From: Eucommia ulmoides
Lineage: Eukaryota > Streptophyta > Magnoliopsida > Garryales > Eucommiaceae
Direction: 5' to 3'
NCBI GenBank assembly: GCA_016647705.1
Contig: CM028333.1
Coordinates: forward strand, 19,031,743-19,095,742
Length of the DNA stretch: 64,000 nt
Under the pieces are notes generated by a model. That model did no database searches and was not told the DNA's origin. It worked only from the letters and a program-made list of their open reading frames with translations. Shown here piece by piece: positions 37,559-51,124 of this stretch. Position 1 is the stretch's first letter. Every line of letters begins with the position of its first letter. A program made the translations under genes and the position numbers.

Positions 37559-40500
37559 TGAATCATAGTTGTAGAAATTATTGACCATAAATTAGAACAA
37601 CCAAAATACATAAAAGTTATCAATTAACTTGCAGTGAATGACAAATTTACTAATTATAAAATAAATGAACCATCAAATTGTTAAGTTTTTTATTATCAAA
37701 TAATTCAAATGAACAAAAATTAATCACAAATTAATAATACATTTACAATTTTTTTTTAAAAAAAAATTGACAAAATTACCATTATTTATACAACATTTTC
37801 AAGGTCCTACTCTTGCTTTCAAATTAATAGAATAATAACCAATAACAATCAATAAAACTTAACCAACAATTCAAAAAAAATAATAAAACACTATTCATTT
37901 CTCAAATTCTCAACTCCCAATTTTTCAAGTGAATACAACAATAACCAACAATTGAAGAAAAGAAACATTACTCGGTTTATACAACATTTACAAACCTTGT
38001 TTATACAACATTATCTTTCAATTACAACAATTGAACACTTCTTGCAAATAATAATCCACCGCAGATAGAATTACACCAATTAAACTCGACTGCAAGCAAA
38101 ACAAAACAAATATAATGTAAATATTAATCAATCGAACATAATTTGAAACTCTGTGTGAGATAAAATACCAGAATACCCTTCTCATATCCATATCTTTTTG
38201 TGTGTGAATTCAAGAAAACTCTTAAGGAAGAAATATATTGTACCCCAAAATAAAGTTATCACAATCCAAGAGAAAGATAGTGATTGATTGGATAGTATAT
38301 CAACTCAAGACAAAATTAAAAATATACAAAAAAAAAAAAAAAAAAGGGGCTGCAAAATATATAATGAGACGTAGACATCCTAAACCAAACAGAAATTAAC
38401 ACTACATGTTCTGAAAATAAAAATTAATTGAAGATCATGAACCGAAAAACAAATACAACAACAACAACAAAAAATAAATAAATAAATAAATAGAAAAACT
38501 ACATTTATCTCGGGTATACATCATCAGCTTATTCTTTTACAGTTAGAGCTAGTTGTGGCTGAAATTGAATACATTTTCAAAAGAAAATTATGATAAAACA
38601 AAGGTCGGTCATTCACTTCATGCGGCAGAAACAAAGGACAAATGTTGGTCATTTACTTCATGAGGCAGTAGTTTACTTTAGACAGCACGTCAACGCACTA
38701 AATAAAATCAAACAAACAAAAATGAAAGAACTCAACAACAATTGATTCTCATGATGTCTTAAATTAGAAACCTGCAAATATTAAATATATACTGAATGTA
38801 TGCAACATATATGAAATTACAAATCAAAAGCCTAAATTTCTTAATTATTATTCAAAATGCAACTTCAAACTTTAGGTGATGGTGTTATTCATGGCCGATG
38901 AATACAAAATTAGAGAAAAAGAGCAAAAATATTACCTGAAAGAATTTCATATCGTGAAGTAAACCATGAAAAAGAGCATGCATTCCAAATTCTCAATTAT
39001 CTCTTCCACTTCTCAATGCACATACGAACAAATAACTATCCATTTCTATCGTCGAAATCTTTATTGCTAGCACTTCAAGAAATTTCGATCATCAGTTCTA
39101 ATGGATCTGTTGAATTGGAAAAAAAATATATATATGCTTCTTCAAAAAAATTAACCCTAAATTCTCACATTCACCCGAACTATTTTCAATTTATTTTTTT
39201 ACCAAACAGGGCTTCATTTCTACAAAAATTTGAAAAAAATTCAGAAATATTTGTTCTCCAAACATGGCAGCAGAATAGAAACAAAATTCAATTCTGGGAC
39301 ATGACATATCACAAAAACGTATGGATTTTGGCATGAATTAGGACACTAATTCAGGAAATCAGTTTAATTTAGGCATTCACCCAATTTAGTAGCATAAACT
39401 CTCAAACTTTGCACAAACTAATCAAAATCTCAAGCTATCTTACATTTGGGTTTCCACAAAACATATTGCAACCCATCTAGTTTATGTGTGTATATATATA
39501 GATGTCTTCTTGTTCCACAAAAGAAGAACTGAAAGACGTCGGTGATTAAATTGATCAAATTCATTCACTATTAAGCAAAATGTCACTCAAAAAGAGTCCA
39601 ATTGAAGAAAACTCTAAAAAGAGATCCCATGTATCTTAGAAAAACCTTTAAAAAAGAAAAAGAAAAAAGATAAATATGATAAATATGAAATCAAGGAGAT
39701 TTAAGAGATCAAACTATAATTAGATCTAGATTTTGGGAATTAACGTGCCCTTCAAATGTCTATTACCGTTTACCATTAAGTTTAAAGATTACCGTTTGCA
39801 ACGAAAAAGAACAGTGGCGGCGTTGTGTGTGCTGGTAGGGTGGTTGAATGGCAACAATGAAGATAGATAGGAGAGAGATGATAACTTACATGAGAGCTGC
39901 AATGTTGAGGGTTGCTGTGAGAAGTGAGAAAATACGGTGCAGCTATAAGGGGAAAATCAAAATAATTAAACATTCTAAACACTGCCCAACAGATAATTTG
40001 GGAACATAACATAATAGAAACAGTATGTTGGGAACAACAATACGGGAACAGAATATAATGTAAAAAACATTAAAAGTCGCCAATTGAACCCTTATTTCAA
40101 ACAGAGGAAAACATGGACATGATCTACAAATCGGTGATGTAGTTGACAAACAAAAACAGAAACAGAGAATAGAAAAATTAAATGGTGACTCACCTTTTTC
40201 CGACGGCGGAAGTGATTTGCTTGATGGTGAAGAGTGACGATCAGTAGCGGTGGAACCACTATAACGGCAATAAACACAAAAGCAGTGATGGTGATGCTCT
40301 GCGATGGGTTTGAAGTGAATTTAAGACGCAAACAGGGAGGCTAGGTTATAGAGTGAGTGATTGAATTTTGGGTGAAAATGAGAAAATGGTTATTGTAAAT
40401 ACTTCTTTCACCTGAGGTACCGAATATTGCAAATACTTCTTTTACTCACTGATTTTTCACCCAATTACCTGCATAATTCACATAATATACTGTCAATTGA

Positions 40501-40788
40501 GCATATAGACTTTGTCAATTCACTAAATCCTATTTGGAAACACGAAATTTTGCCCAAAAGTAAATACTTCAAACAAGTGCGGTACAAAGTCTGAAGAAAT
40601 TAGATATTCGTATATATTTGTATGTATGTATAATTAGGGGTTTCAAAATTGAAAGGAGCGTTTGTAGAGAATAAACCTTCGGCGTTGGAATCGGACTTGA
40701 AGCTGAAGATCATGAAGATGTTAGAGATAGTAATGCTTCAGACCTTCGCCACGCTACCTTGTTGCTGCTGTTGGTGCTTCATCGTCCT

Positions 40789-41100
40789 TAAGATCTACAC
40801 AAATTCAAGCCAAATATACACAAATCATTATTAAATCTAAACAAATCGAGTTCATATCTAAAGAAATTGAAATCAAATTTTACAAAACCGACCTTCAATT
40901 TGGGTTTTAAGGGAGACGACTAGACAGATCTACACAAATTCAGGCCAAATATACACAAATCATTATTAAATCTAAACAAATCGAGTTCATATCTAAAGAA
41001 ATTGAAATTAAATTTTACAAAATCGACCTTCGATTTGAAATTGAAATTAAATTTTACAAAATTGACCTTTAATTTGGGTTTTAAGGGAAATGACCGGAGG
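40789..41100. repeat. Tandem duplication of about 138 bp inside the Helitron
   Basis: Two copies, starting near 40791 and 40928, share GATCTACACAAATTCA, CCAAATATACACAAATCATT, ATTAAATCTAAACAAATCGA and TTTGGGTTTTAAGGGA. The second copy carries a small internal repeat of GAAATTAAATTTTACAAAAT. Confidence 0.85.
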
Positions 41101-41862
41101 TAGTGATGGTGGTGGTTTGCAACGATCGGCGAGATAGACGGCGAAGCGTAGAAAGAGATTCGAGAACGTACGGAAGGAATAAAAAGAGAGGAAGACATAC
41201 CATGAGAGAGAGATCATACCTAAACGTGGCGGTGGCAGCACTGAGAGGGAGATCTCGCAGATCTTCGAAGATGGGGATGAGGACGGAGGTGGGATATGAA
41301 GGAGGGAGTATGCTTCAGATCGTAGATGGTGATGGCAAGGCGGCGTGGCTTGCATGGCGGTGGTGGAAGAAGCGAGGAAGAGTGAGAAGGAGAGAGAGTC
41401 GTCTGAGAGCTAGAGAGAGAGCCGTTTGAGAGAGCATAAACCCTAATCTTTTTAAATTTTTTTTGTTTTATATGTCGGTCAAAGTGATCCGACGGTCTTC
41501 AAATGTCTAGAGTTTTATCTCTCATCCGATGGCCGTGAATATACCAGTCCTGATTTATTATATAGATATTATGGTAATATTTGTTTAGATTAATTTACGT
41601 GCACCTCGACTAATTATTTTTTCCAATATCAACTTGATGCATTTAGAATTAAATTTAATATTTAATTCTTAAAGTGTACTCTAAGAGAATTGAAAAAAGT
41701 AAATATATTTTCTTACCAACTGAATGGTTCCAAATTTATTTATATATTTATCAGAACATGAATCAATAGTAAAGTATAATAAAACTATTAATTAATTAAA
41801 TAATTATTTACCGTACCAACATCTAAATGTAAACGTATCTTGATCTCATATTTTAACTAAAT

Positions 41863-42270
41863 ATGAAAACCTCCTTCAAATTCTCTTCCCTTTGTAACCC
41901 TAACTCCACCAACTTGTTCATTCCCGCCACCACCTTATTTTTGTTAATCACCATTATAACCCTCGTCAAAATAACACTCGGATTTCGAGTTGAATTCGAT
42001 CCACGGACAACAATATCGGTAGATTCTATCTATCTTAACAAGTGTAGAGAGAGAGTGGAAGACGCGATGTGCGAGAGAACGATTTTTAGGGTTATTTTCA
42101 AGAATGGGATCATCATTGATCACTGTTGTGCCACACTCCTCGATGTTGGAAAGCGATGTCGTGATGGGCTCGTTCATGAAATTCTCTCGTCGGAGAGTTT
42201 CAAAGGGAGAGAAAACGAGGTTTTGGCCAAGAGCGAAAAGATTTGGAGAAAATGTATTGTGTTTGCATAA
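41863..42270 (+). CDS. Small secreted prolamin-like (ECA1/EC1-type) protein with six-cysteine pattern
   Basis: A 135-residue single-exon frame. A hydrophobic segment at about residues 18-40 (FIPATTLFLLITIITLVKIT) fits a signal peptide or anchor. The mature part has cysteines 61, 70, 88, 89, 99 and 131 in the order C-x8-C-x17-CC-x9-C-x31-C; CCATLLDVGKRC matches the CCxAIxxIxxxC core of plant prolamin-like (DUF1278) proteins. Members include EC1 egg-cell peptides and ECA1 gametogenesis-related proteins, usually expressed in reproductive tissue and secreted; the role of this one is unknown. It is a paralogue of the gene at 34725. A copia element begins 143 bp after its stop codon, so its 3' end may be affected. 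Confidence 0.72.
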   Translation: MKTSFKFSSLCNPNSTNLFIPATTLFLLITIITLVKITLGFRVEFDPRTTISVDSIYLNKCRERVEDAMCERTIFRVIFKNGIIIDHCCATLLDVGKRCRDGLVHEILSSESFKGRENEVLAKSEKIWRKCIVFA

Positions 42271-42412
42271 ATCTGTATTTCTTTAGTAAGGTCTTCTCTT
42301 ATTTTTTTGTCAGTACTAATTTTTTTAGCACTTAACCAAATAGATTTTTTCATACCAAACTATATAAAATATATATTTTTTTAATATGAGGTAAAATGTG
42401 TCTGGGTCAATT

Positions 42413-42907
42413 TGTTGGATTTTTTCTAAAAATCCTCAAGATCATGGTCTATTCTTCCATCATTTTAGGAAGGTGGATTAACTTCCTCTAGCCACCTTTG
42501 AATCCACGTCATGAATATCCTCCTCTTTTGTAGATCATGGCTACCACTACAAGAGTGGGTTAAGTGGGTTACAAAACGTGGGTTCATGGATGGCTAACTG
42601 TCCACTATTTTTCTGCACGTCCAAAACCGACTCTTTGATGGGAAGAGTCTATATAAAGGGGCTGTGGATGAGGTTTTGGTTCCCTAAGCCTACAATCTCA
42701 TTTTAGAAACCATATACACCATCAAATTGAGATTGGAGAAGGTTTAGAAGAGCCTTAACCCGAAATCAACATTTCCCGTGATCTTGAGCAATCGAGAACA
42801 TCAATGGCTGGAGGTACGCATTGACCCGTTCATTTTTATTTCTGTATTGATCTAATTGCTTATTTTATATGCATGAGCATGTTTAGATCATTAAAGTTAA
42901 TCCCACA
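42413..42907 (+). repeat. 5' LTR of the copia element
   Basis: TGTTGG...CCCACA, 495 bp. A TATATAAA box at 42650-42657 probably directs transcription from the LTR. Confidence 0.92.
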
Positions 42908-42909
42908 GT

Positions 42910-42921
42910 TGGTATCAGAGC
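42910..42921 (+). other. Primer-binding site of the copia element
   Basis: TGGTATCAGAGC, two bases after the LTR, is the classic site for plant initiator tRNA-Met in copia elements. Confidence 0.92.
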
Positions 42922-43660
42922 CATTTTTGCCTCTGTCTTGTTCTCGCATATAGTATCATGAGTTTTCATTAATGGCTTAAACTGGGTTTTCCGATAACTT
43001 CAATATTTATGGTAAATTTTTGTATATAAAAATTCTACGTTTCATTACGAGTTCAACGATATAAATTTCGTGAAATTTGGACTCATGATCAATTTTATAT
43101 GATTTTTTGAACTTTAGAAAAACGTCTGCATCTTCTGTTCGTAGCCTTCTGATCTAGGGTAAGATTAATGTGGAAGACGACTGCAACGACGTCGTTTTGA
43201 TAATCTGGCCAATCAGCAGAATTCCTTAGTTATAATTTATTACCGCGATCATGTGTCACATACATGTTGTTTGTTCAGTGGCGCCTTCTCCATGGATTTG
43301 GACCGCCAGGCGCTCAAGTTCAGGGGTCGATTCTTGACCCTTACGTGTTTTTGTTGCATTTTCTTTTAGTGATAATACAAGAAGTGTAACTAAAGGGCCT
43401 TCTAAAATTTGTGCCTAAAGGAATTCGAACCCCAGCCCTAAAGGATATAGTCAAGGTGGCACAACCAACAAAACATATCATGAATGTTGATTATATTTTA
43501 TCACGTTTGTGATTTATTAATGGCAAGTCAGTGTGCATTATTCATTGAAATTAATTGTATGTTTAACATTTGTTAATTATTTTACATATAATATGGAGAT
43601 TAAATAATACACATTCACTCGAGCCAATTTAAATTTTGGAGATACATGTGTTTATATTAT

Positions 43661-44905
43661 TTATCATATTATTTTGTATGTATAATTTATTATTTTATTA
43701 TGCATGCAATATTAAGTTGAATAATATTAGTATGATATTCAATTTGTATTTATTGCTTATAGTTTATGCAATAAATTTGGATCATTATTATTTAATTTTG
43801 AGTGATCCATATAATTTTAATTAATTAAAGAGTAGCCACAGCATCTTTAGTTAATTAGAATTATATATTATGTATTAAGGATCACATTATGATAAAGTAT
43901 AAATTATTTAATGTTGAGTGATCAATATGATTTTAATTAATTAAAGAGTATCCATAGCATCTTTAATTAATTGAAATTATATATTAAGTATTAAAGATCA
44001 CATTATGACAGTAATTGTGGTTAATCATACATAATATAATATATCTTATCCCACAGAAATTTTTATTATATTTGCATGATTAATTAGGATAAAATATCAA
44101 ATTACATTTCTTAATTTACCCACAGGAATTAAGAAATGAACATAATTTGATAGTTTTATCATAAGGTTATAACCGAATCTAATTGAATTAGAACTTTAAC
44201 TCATAGGCAAATTTTATGTCACTAGATTCTTGAATTTTGGATCATGATTTATATTGGTAAAACATGATATAAGTTTATAAGTTTTATCATATTATTTTGT
44301 ATGTATAATTTATTATTTTATTATGCATGCAATATTAAGTTGAATAATATTAGTATGATATTCAATTTGTATTTATTGCTTATAGTTTATGCAATAAATT
44401 TGGATCATTATTATTTAATTTTGAGTGATCCATATAATTTTAATTAATTAAAGAGTAGCCACAACATCTTTAGTTAATTAGAATTATATATTAAATATTA
44501 AGGATCACATTATGATAAAGTATGAATTATTTAATGTTGAGTGATCAATATGATTTTAATTAATTAAAGAGTAGTCACAGTATTTTTAATTAATTGAAAT
44601 TATATACTAAATATTAAAGATCACATTATGACATTAATTGTGGTTAATCATACGTAATATAATATATCTTATCCCACATAAATTTTTATTATATTTGCAT
44701 GATTAATTAGGATAAATATCAAATTATATTTCTTAATTTACCCACAGAAATTAAGAAATAAACATAATTTGATAGTTTTATCATAAGGTTATAATCGAAT
44801 CTAATTGAATTAGAACTTTAGCCTATAGGCAAGTTTTATGTCACTAGATTCTTGAATTTTGGCTCATGATTTACATTGGTAAAACATGATATAAGTTTAT
44901 AAGTC
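43661..44905. repeat. 623-bp tandem duplication in the copia leader
   Basis: The block 43661-44283 is repeated almost unchanged at 44284-44905 (same landmarks, ATTATGCATGCAATATTAAG and TTGAGTGATCCATATAATTT, 623 bp apart). Each copy itself holds two shorter repeats of about 120 bp around TTTTAATTAATTAAAGAGTA. It lies between the primer site and gag, where retroviral leaders carry packaging signals. Confidence 0.9.
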
Positions 44906-47900
44906 TCAATTTTAATTATAAGCATGTATATTTAATTTTATGCAGTCATGCAACCTGCGAATTTCTCTGATATAAAATGTGACATTCCCGAATTGAGGGG
45001 TGATAACTATAGGATTTGGAAGGAGAGAATTCTTCTTCAATTGGGGTGGATGGACATTGATTATGCTATAAGGAAAGACGAACCAATCGTTACTCTGACC
45101 AGCACTCCAGATGAAATTGCTCTTTATGAACGTTGGGAGCGATCCAATCGCCTCAGTGTGATGTTCATAAAGACCAAGATATCTGGTGGTATTCGTGATT
45201 CTGTCGATCAGCATAACAAGGTCAAGGTGTTGCTGAAGGCTATTGATGAGCAGTTTGAGTCTTCAAATAAGGCGTTTGCTAGCGCTCTGATTATGAAGTT
45301 CTCATCCCTGAGGCTCACTACTGTGAGAGGTGTGCGTGAGCACATCATGCAGATAAGGGACATTGAGGCTCAACTGAAAACACTTGAGGTTGAGATATCT
45401 GATTCTTTTCTAGTGCACTATATTTTGAACACTCTTCCACAGCAATATGGACCCTTCAAAATATCCTACAACACACATAAGGAATAGTGGTCAATTAATG
45501 AACTTCTGACCATGTGTGTTCAGGAGGAGGGAAGACTGTTAATAGAATTGGGAGAGAGTGCATTAATGGTAACGGAAGGAAAGAATCAGAGACAAGCCAA
45601 AAAGAAAGGAAAAGGTAAAATACCGCCCTAAGGTGGAATCAAGAAGGAATCCAAGTATTTTTTCTGCAAGAAGAAAGGACACATGAAGAAGGATTGCACT
45701 AAATTCCAGAAATGGCTTGAGAATAAAGGTAAATCAATCTCATTTGTTTGTTATGAATCTAATATGGTTAATGTTATTTATAACACATGGTGGATTGATT
45801 CTGGTTCTACAATCCATGTTTCAAATACCTTGCAGGGTATGCGAAACCTAAGAAAGCCAATGCCAAGTGAGCAATGCATTTATTCAGAAAACAAAATGCG
45901 TTCACATGTGGAGGCCGTTGGAACATGCAGTTTAGTTTTAAGTAGTGACTTTATTTTAAATTTATAAAAGACCTTTTATATTCCAAGTTTCTCTAGAAAT
46001 TTGATTTCAATTTCAAGACTTGTGCCTTTGGGTTATTCTTTTGATTTTTATGAGACATCTTTCAGTTTGTTTTATAAATCTAATCTTGTTGGTTCTGGAA
46101 CATTGTCTGATGGTCTTTTCTCTATTGATTTACAAAATTATGCCACTAGTAATGCTATGCATGTTCACGCTGGTATAAAACAATGTGTTATGAATGAAGA
46201 ATCCTCTAGTTTGTGGCACCGGAGATTGGGACATATCTCCATACAGAGAATTAAGAGATTAGTAAATGATGGAGTACTTAATACTTTATATTTTACTGAT
46301 TTTGAGACTTGTGTGGATTGCATTAAGGGAAAGCAGACCAACAAGTTCAAGAAATGTGCAAAAAGGAGTACAAAAATATTAGAAATCATACATTCAGACA
46401 TCTGTTGTCCAGATATGGACATACATGGTCCGAAATATTTCATCTCTTTCATAGATGATTACTTACGATACATATATATCTACTTGCTTCATAACAAGAA
46501 CGAAACACTGGATGCCTTTAAGATTTTTAAGGCTGAAGTAGAGAAGCAATGCGAAAAGCAAATTAAGATCGTGAGGACTGATAGAGGTGGAGAATATTAT
46601 GGTAGATATACCGAGAATGGATAAGCACTTGGTCCATTTGCGAAGTTTCTTCAAGAGCATGGGATAGTTACCTAATACACCATGCCTAGTTCCCCAGACT
46701 AGAATGGTGTGGCAGAAAGAAGAAATTGAACTTTAATGGACATGGTTAGGAGTATGCGTAGCAACTCCAAACTTCCTGAATTCTTGCGAACTGAGGCTCT
46801 TAAAATAGCAGTGTATATATTAAACTGAGTTCCAACCAAGGCTGTCCCAAAGACGCCATTTGAATTATGTAAAGGTTGGAAACTGAGTTTGCGACATATA
46901 TGTGTTTGGAGATGTCCGTCTGAAGTAAGAGTTTACAACCCACAAGAGAAGAAATTGGACCCAAGGACTCTAAGTGGATATTTTATTGGATACGCCGAAA
47001 GATCCAAGGGATACAGATTCTATTGTCCATCTCATAGCACTAGGATTGTGGAGTCAAGAAATGCAAAGTTTCTTGAGAATGACTTGGTTAGTGGGAGTGA
47101 TAATTCTCAAGACATAGTTTCTGAGAAAGATCATATTAATGCTCAACCGTCATACTTAAGAGACAGATTGATTATCATTCACACCCCTCAAGTCCAAATG
47201 GGAGTTGGATAACCAATTGCAGAAACTCCACAAATTACTGATAACGATCCAGTAGATCAAGTTGTTGATGAGGAACAACAAGAAATTGTTGATCAACCAA
47301 TTGAACAACAAGTTCCTCGAGAAGATAATGATACAACATTAAGAAGGTCTACCAGAATGAGGAAATCAGCAATATCTAGTGATTATGTTGTGTATCTACA
47401 AGAATTAGACTTTAACGTTGGAGCCGAAAATGATCCTAAAACGTTTTCACAAGCCATGAGTTGCAAAGAATCGAAACTGTGGTACGATGCTATGAAAGAT
47501 GAGATGAATTCTATGGCATCAAACCGAGTCTGGGATCTCATTGAGTTGCCTGATGGTGCAAAAGCCATTGGATGTAAATGGGTCTTCAAAACAAAGAAAG
47601 ACTCATTGGGCAACGTTGAAAGATATAAAGCAAGACTCGTTGCTAAAGGATTCACTCAAAAAGAAGGAATTGATTACAATGAGACTTTTTCTCCTGTATC
47701 TAAGAAAGATTCTCTTCGTATCATTCTAGCATTAGTTGCACATTTTGACTTATAGTTGCAATAAATGGATGTGAAAACGGCCTTTCTCAATGGAGATCTA
47801 GAGGAAGAGGTTTACATGAAACAACTAGAAGGATTTTCCTCTAGTGGTGGTGAGCATTTGGTATGCAAGCTTAAGAAATCCATATATGGTTTAAAATAAG

Positions 47901-48372
47901 CTTCTCGTCAATGGTATTTAAAGTTTCATGATATTATCTTTTCATTTGGATTTGTGGAGAATATCATGGATCAATGTATATACCAGAAGGTCAGTGGGAG
48001 TAAGATTTGTTTTCTTATTCTGTATGTGGAGATATTTTACTTGCAACCAGTGACAAGGGATTACTATATGAGGTGAAACAATTTTTCTCTGAAAACTTTA
48101 ATATGAAGGATATGGGTGATGCGTCTTATGTCATTGGCATTAAGATACATAGAGACAGATTTTGAGGGATTTTGGGTTTGTCACAAGAGACCTATATCAA
48201 CAAAGTTTTAGAGAGATTTCAGATGAAAGATTGTTCACCAAGTATAGCTCCCATTGTGAAGGGTGACAGGTTTAATTTAAACCAGTGCCCGAAGAACAAT
48301 TTTGAGCGGGAACAAATAAAAAACATTCCTTATGCTTCTGCGGTTGGAAGCCTAATGTATGCTCAGGTTTGC

Positions 48373-51124
48373 TGTCATAACTCGTCCCGGACACCCGTCA
48401 TCCCGAGGCTGGCATGACTACAACATGACATCACCAACCCCCAAATTCGGAAAAGAATGACAATATACACCCACATTATAATACAAACATCTACTATGAA
48501 GGACACACCCGTCCCGAAATTATACTGGCTAAAAGTAGTTATACATGAACCTTTTATTTTTATTTCCTTTGACATCCTCTCTCAGTCGTCTAAACGACTC
48601 CATCACGTAGCTCTACCTAGTGCCAGTAGGGGACTGACTCCTAACTGTTGTACCTGCGAGTGTACTGCCTTCTTAGTAAAACATTTTAAAAATATTAATA
48701 CGTTCTAAATATTTTCACAATTTAGTATGGATCAAGCACCAGTATATAAGCAATGAAAATAAAGTGATATAGATAAGTTCCATCAAAATCCATTTTTTAT
48801 AAAAACCATACCAATCATCATAATAAATAATATCAAATCTACCAATATACGCAAAACACTGCATCCCAAGCACCAATCTCAAACACACACCTCCAACACA
48901 CACACACTAGCCAGCCCTAGTGATCGTTTTAACCTCACGATCGGGAGTGACAACGATACCGTAACATCCGTAGAAATGCCTTCCTACGAAATATCCACAC
49001 CCCTTTTTGGGGAGAAATATAATCCACACCCCTTACGGGGAGAAACCACACCCCTTTCGGGGAGAACAACCATGGCATTGTCAAAATCAAATATAGCATC
49101 ATCGAATCATAACTCCATAAATATCGTTTACTCAACATCGTCAAATCACCACGTCTATCTTTTTTCTTCAAAATCAACTTTTAAATCCAAAAATCATATT
49201 TCGCATTTTCTTTTAAAGAAAACGCCCGATTCTATCAAAACCACTTTTTCACCCCTTATTTTTTTTCAGAAAACCCGGCATTTTAGAAAAATAGATGTTT
49301 TTTTTTATTTTATTTTAAAAACACCGTCTAATTTCACCAAATCCAACAAAAATTCATTCTCCACTTCTTTTTGAAAACTATCGAAATCTTCCGAAAATCC
49401 AGTTTATCAACTCACTCAAATCTTGCTTGATCCATATCATTTATAAATTCATACAGTTTAAATAATCACATATTTTATCACATATATTCATAGAAAAATA
49501 GTTTGACAAGAAGACAGTACACTTACCTGATTATCTGCTTCCGAAGACTTTTGCCGCCTATTCTCTACCGGGACCCCGATGCCTGCGAACCTAATAGTGA
49601 CGGGGCCTAAATTAATATTGTTATGTGTAAAATAATACCTAACCATGAAATACAAGCCCTAATTTCCATGATATTTTATTATGAAATATTGCTATTCAAC
49701 TAATGTTACTCTGCTACCGTTTATTATATCAAACTTATTTATATGAACGGTCCCACTACTTCCTATTACTATTTCAATTTAAACAATTAAATACATATAT
49801 TAAAGAAGTTTGAAATTCTACCTTTCCCGGATTTTCCAATGGCCGTGAAATTGGATTTTTTATTTATGTTGGGGTGGCTTGAGCAAATCCTTTTTTTTTT
49901 TTTTTTTCTCTCTTTTTTTCTTCTTCTTCATTTTTTTCCTTTTCTGTTTTGCGCTACTGTTTTTCTGCTTTTCCCCATCACGCCGCCGCCGACGGGATCT
50001 TGCCGTCAAACACGCCTCGCATTCCTACCCGCCGGACACATGCACCGCCGGACAACTAAACCCCTACACCACCACGTCTATTCCCCATACACACCCACTA
50101 ACCACCCACACGACACACACACAGTAACACACACACACACACGCTACTTTCTCTCTCTAAACTCACCGCTGACGAACATCCGGCGGCCTCTAAAAACCCA
50201 CTTCGAAACATACACATACCCGCAACAGCAAGGCAGAACACACACACACATACACAACGACCAATCGACCGATCGACAACGATCACCTACCATCGGAACA
50301 ATCGACCACTCCGCCGCCGACGATACCCACATACACCGTCTCGCTGTCAACAACCGGCCACCCACAACCGTCGAACGGACAACTAAAGACATACCCACAC
50401 CCAGACTGGACTGAACGGACGAACCACGCCATGCCCGACCGTACAATCTGACGTCACCGTCGACGAACAACGACGCCTTCTCTCTCTCTCCCCTTTTCTT
50501 TTATTATTATTTTCTTTTTTTTTTCCCTGATTTCCTCTCGATCCTTCGTACATGATTGAATCGCTTATATATGCATGAATTTAGTGGTTGCGTTTGATCC
50601 TAGCTTGCCACGTCAAAACCTCCTTCCGATCCTCTGCGTTTTTCGGCTGTCCGTCCCTGTGTGTGAATATATATATAATCTCTTATTTACATTAACCACC
50701 CTTATTTTCTTTAAGTTTTTTTTATTTGAATCCTCATCCAAGTTTTTAATTTTTCTTAAAATCATAAATTCACCTCTTTATTTCAAATTGAAAATAACAC
50801 ATCATACCCCATTTTTTTCTAAATGTTAAAATGCGGCTAATAAATATACATGCGCGGAAGTTAGGGTCTTAAGGGCCTGATCCTCATCTCCACCACTTCT
50901 TTTTCTATAATTATAGTATGTATATATAATTGCACTTAAACCCTCTTCATTTTAGTTAAGTTTATGAATTAAAACAAAATTTATTTTAACATTTTTGAAA
51001 GTTTACCATTTGGTCCCCTAAACTTTTAAATTACATTTTTGATTTCAAAATCCTCCCTGCTATTTTTGAAATATTTTAAAAATGCAACTAAAACTATTTA
51101 TCTCTAAGGAATCGGGGTCTTACA
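48373..51124. mobile_element. Gypsy-type solo LTR (2.75 kb) nested in copia pol
   Basis: It begins TGTCATAACTCGTCCCGG and ends GGGGTCTTACA, with a perfect 5-bp duplication TTTGC (48368-48372 and 51125-51129). The copia reading sense continues on both sides. The interior has a CT-rich stretch, a GC-rich CA-repeat part (about 49980-50470) and no retroviral domain, so it is a single LTR. The start matches that of the LTR at 62129, and both are probably from a Tekay/Del-like gypsy family. Confidence 0.85.

Larger units (their letters stand above)
37192..41566 (-). mobile_element. Non-autonomous Helitron
   Basis: On the minus strand the element begins TCTATATAATAAATCAGG after a host A and ends CTAG before a host T, so it sits in an AT dinucleotide without target duplication. 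Six bases before the CTAG end (coordinates 37202-37223) is a perfect 9-bp hairpin, ACCCGTGCC and GGCACGGGT around TGAA, the Helitron 3' terminator signal. The 4.4-kb interior holds AT and TAA microsatellites, a tandem duplication and GC-richer patches, and no Rep-helicase frame. Movement would depend on an autonomous helper. Open frames inside have no known domain, so captured genes are not demonstrated. Confidence 0.75.

Noticed and set aside
43370-43500. Possible third SINE on the minus strand (B-box-like GGTTCGAATTCC)
   Set aside because: No convincing A box, tail or target duplication was found, so the B-box match alone is not enough.
49839-50414. 191-residue His/Thr/Pro-rich open frame
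   Set aside because: It lies in the CT-rich and CA-rich part of a gypsy solo LTR, and a similar but not conserved frame appears in the second copy near 63432; composition explains it.
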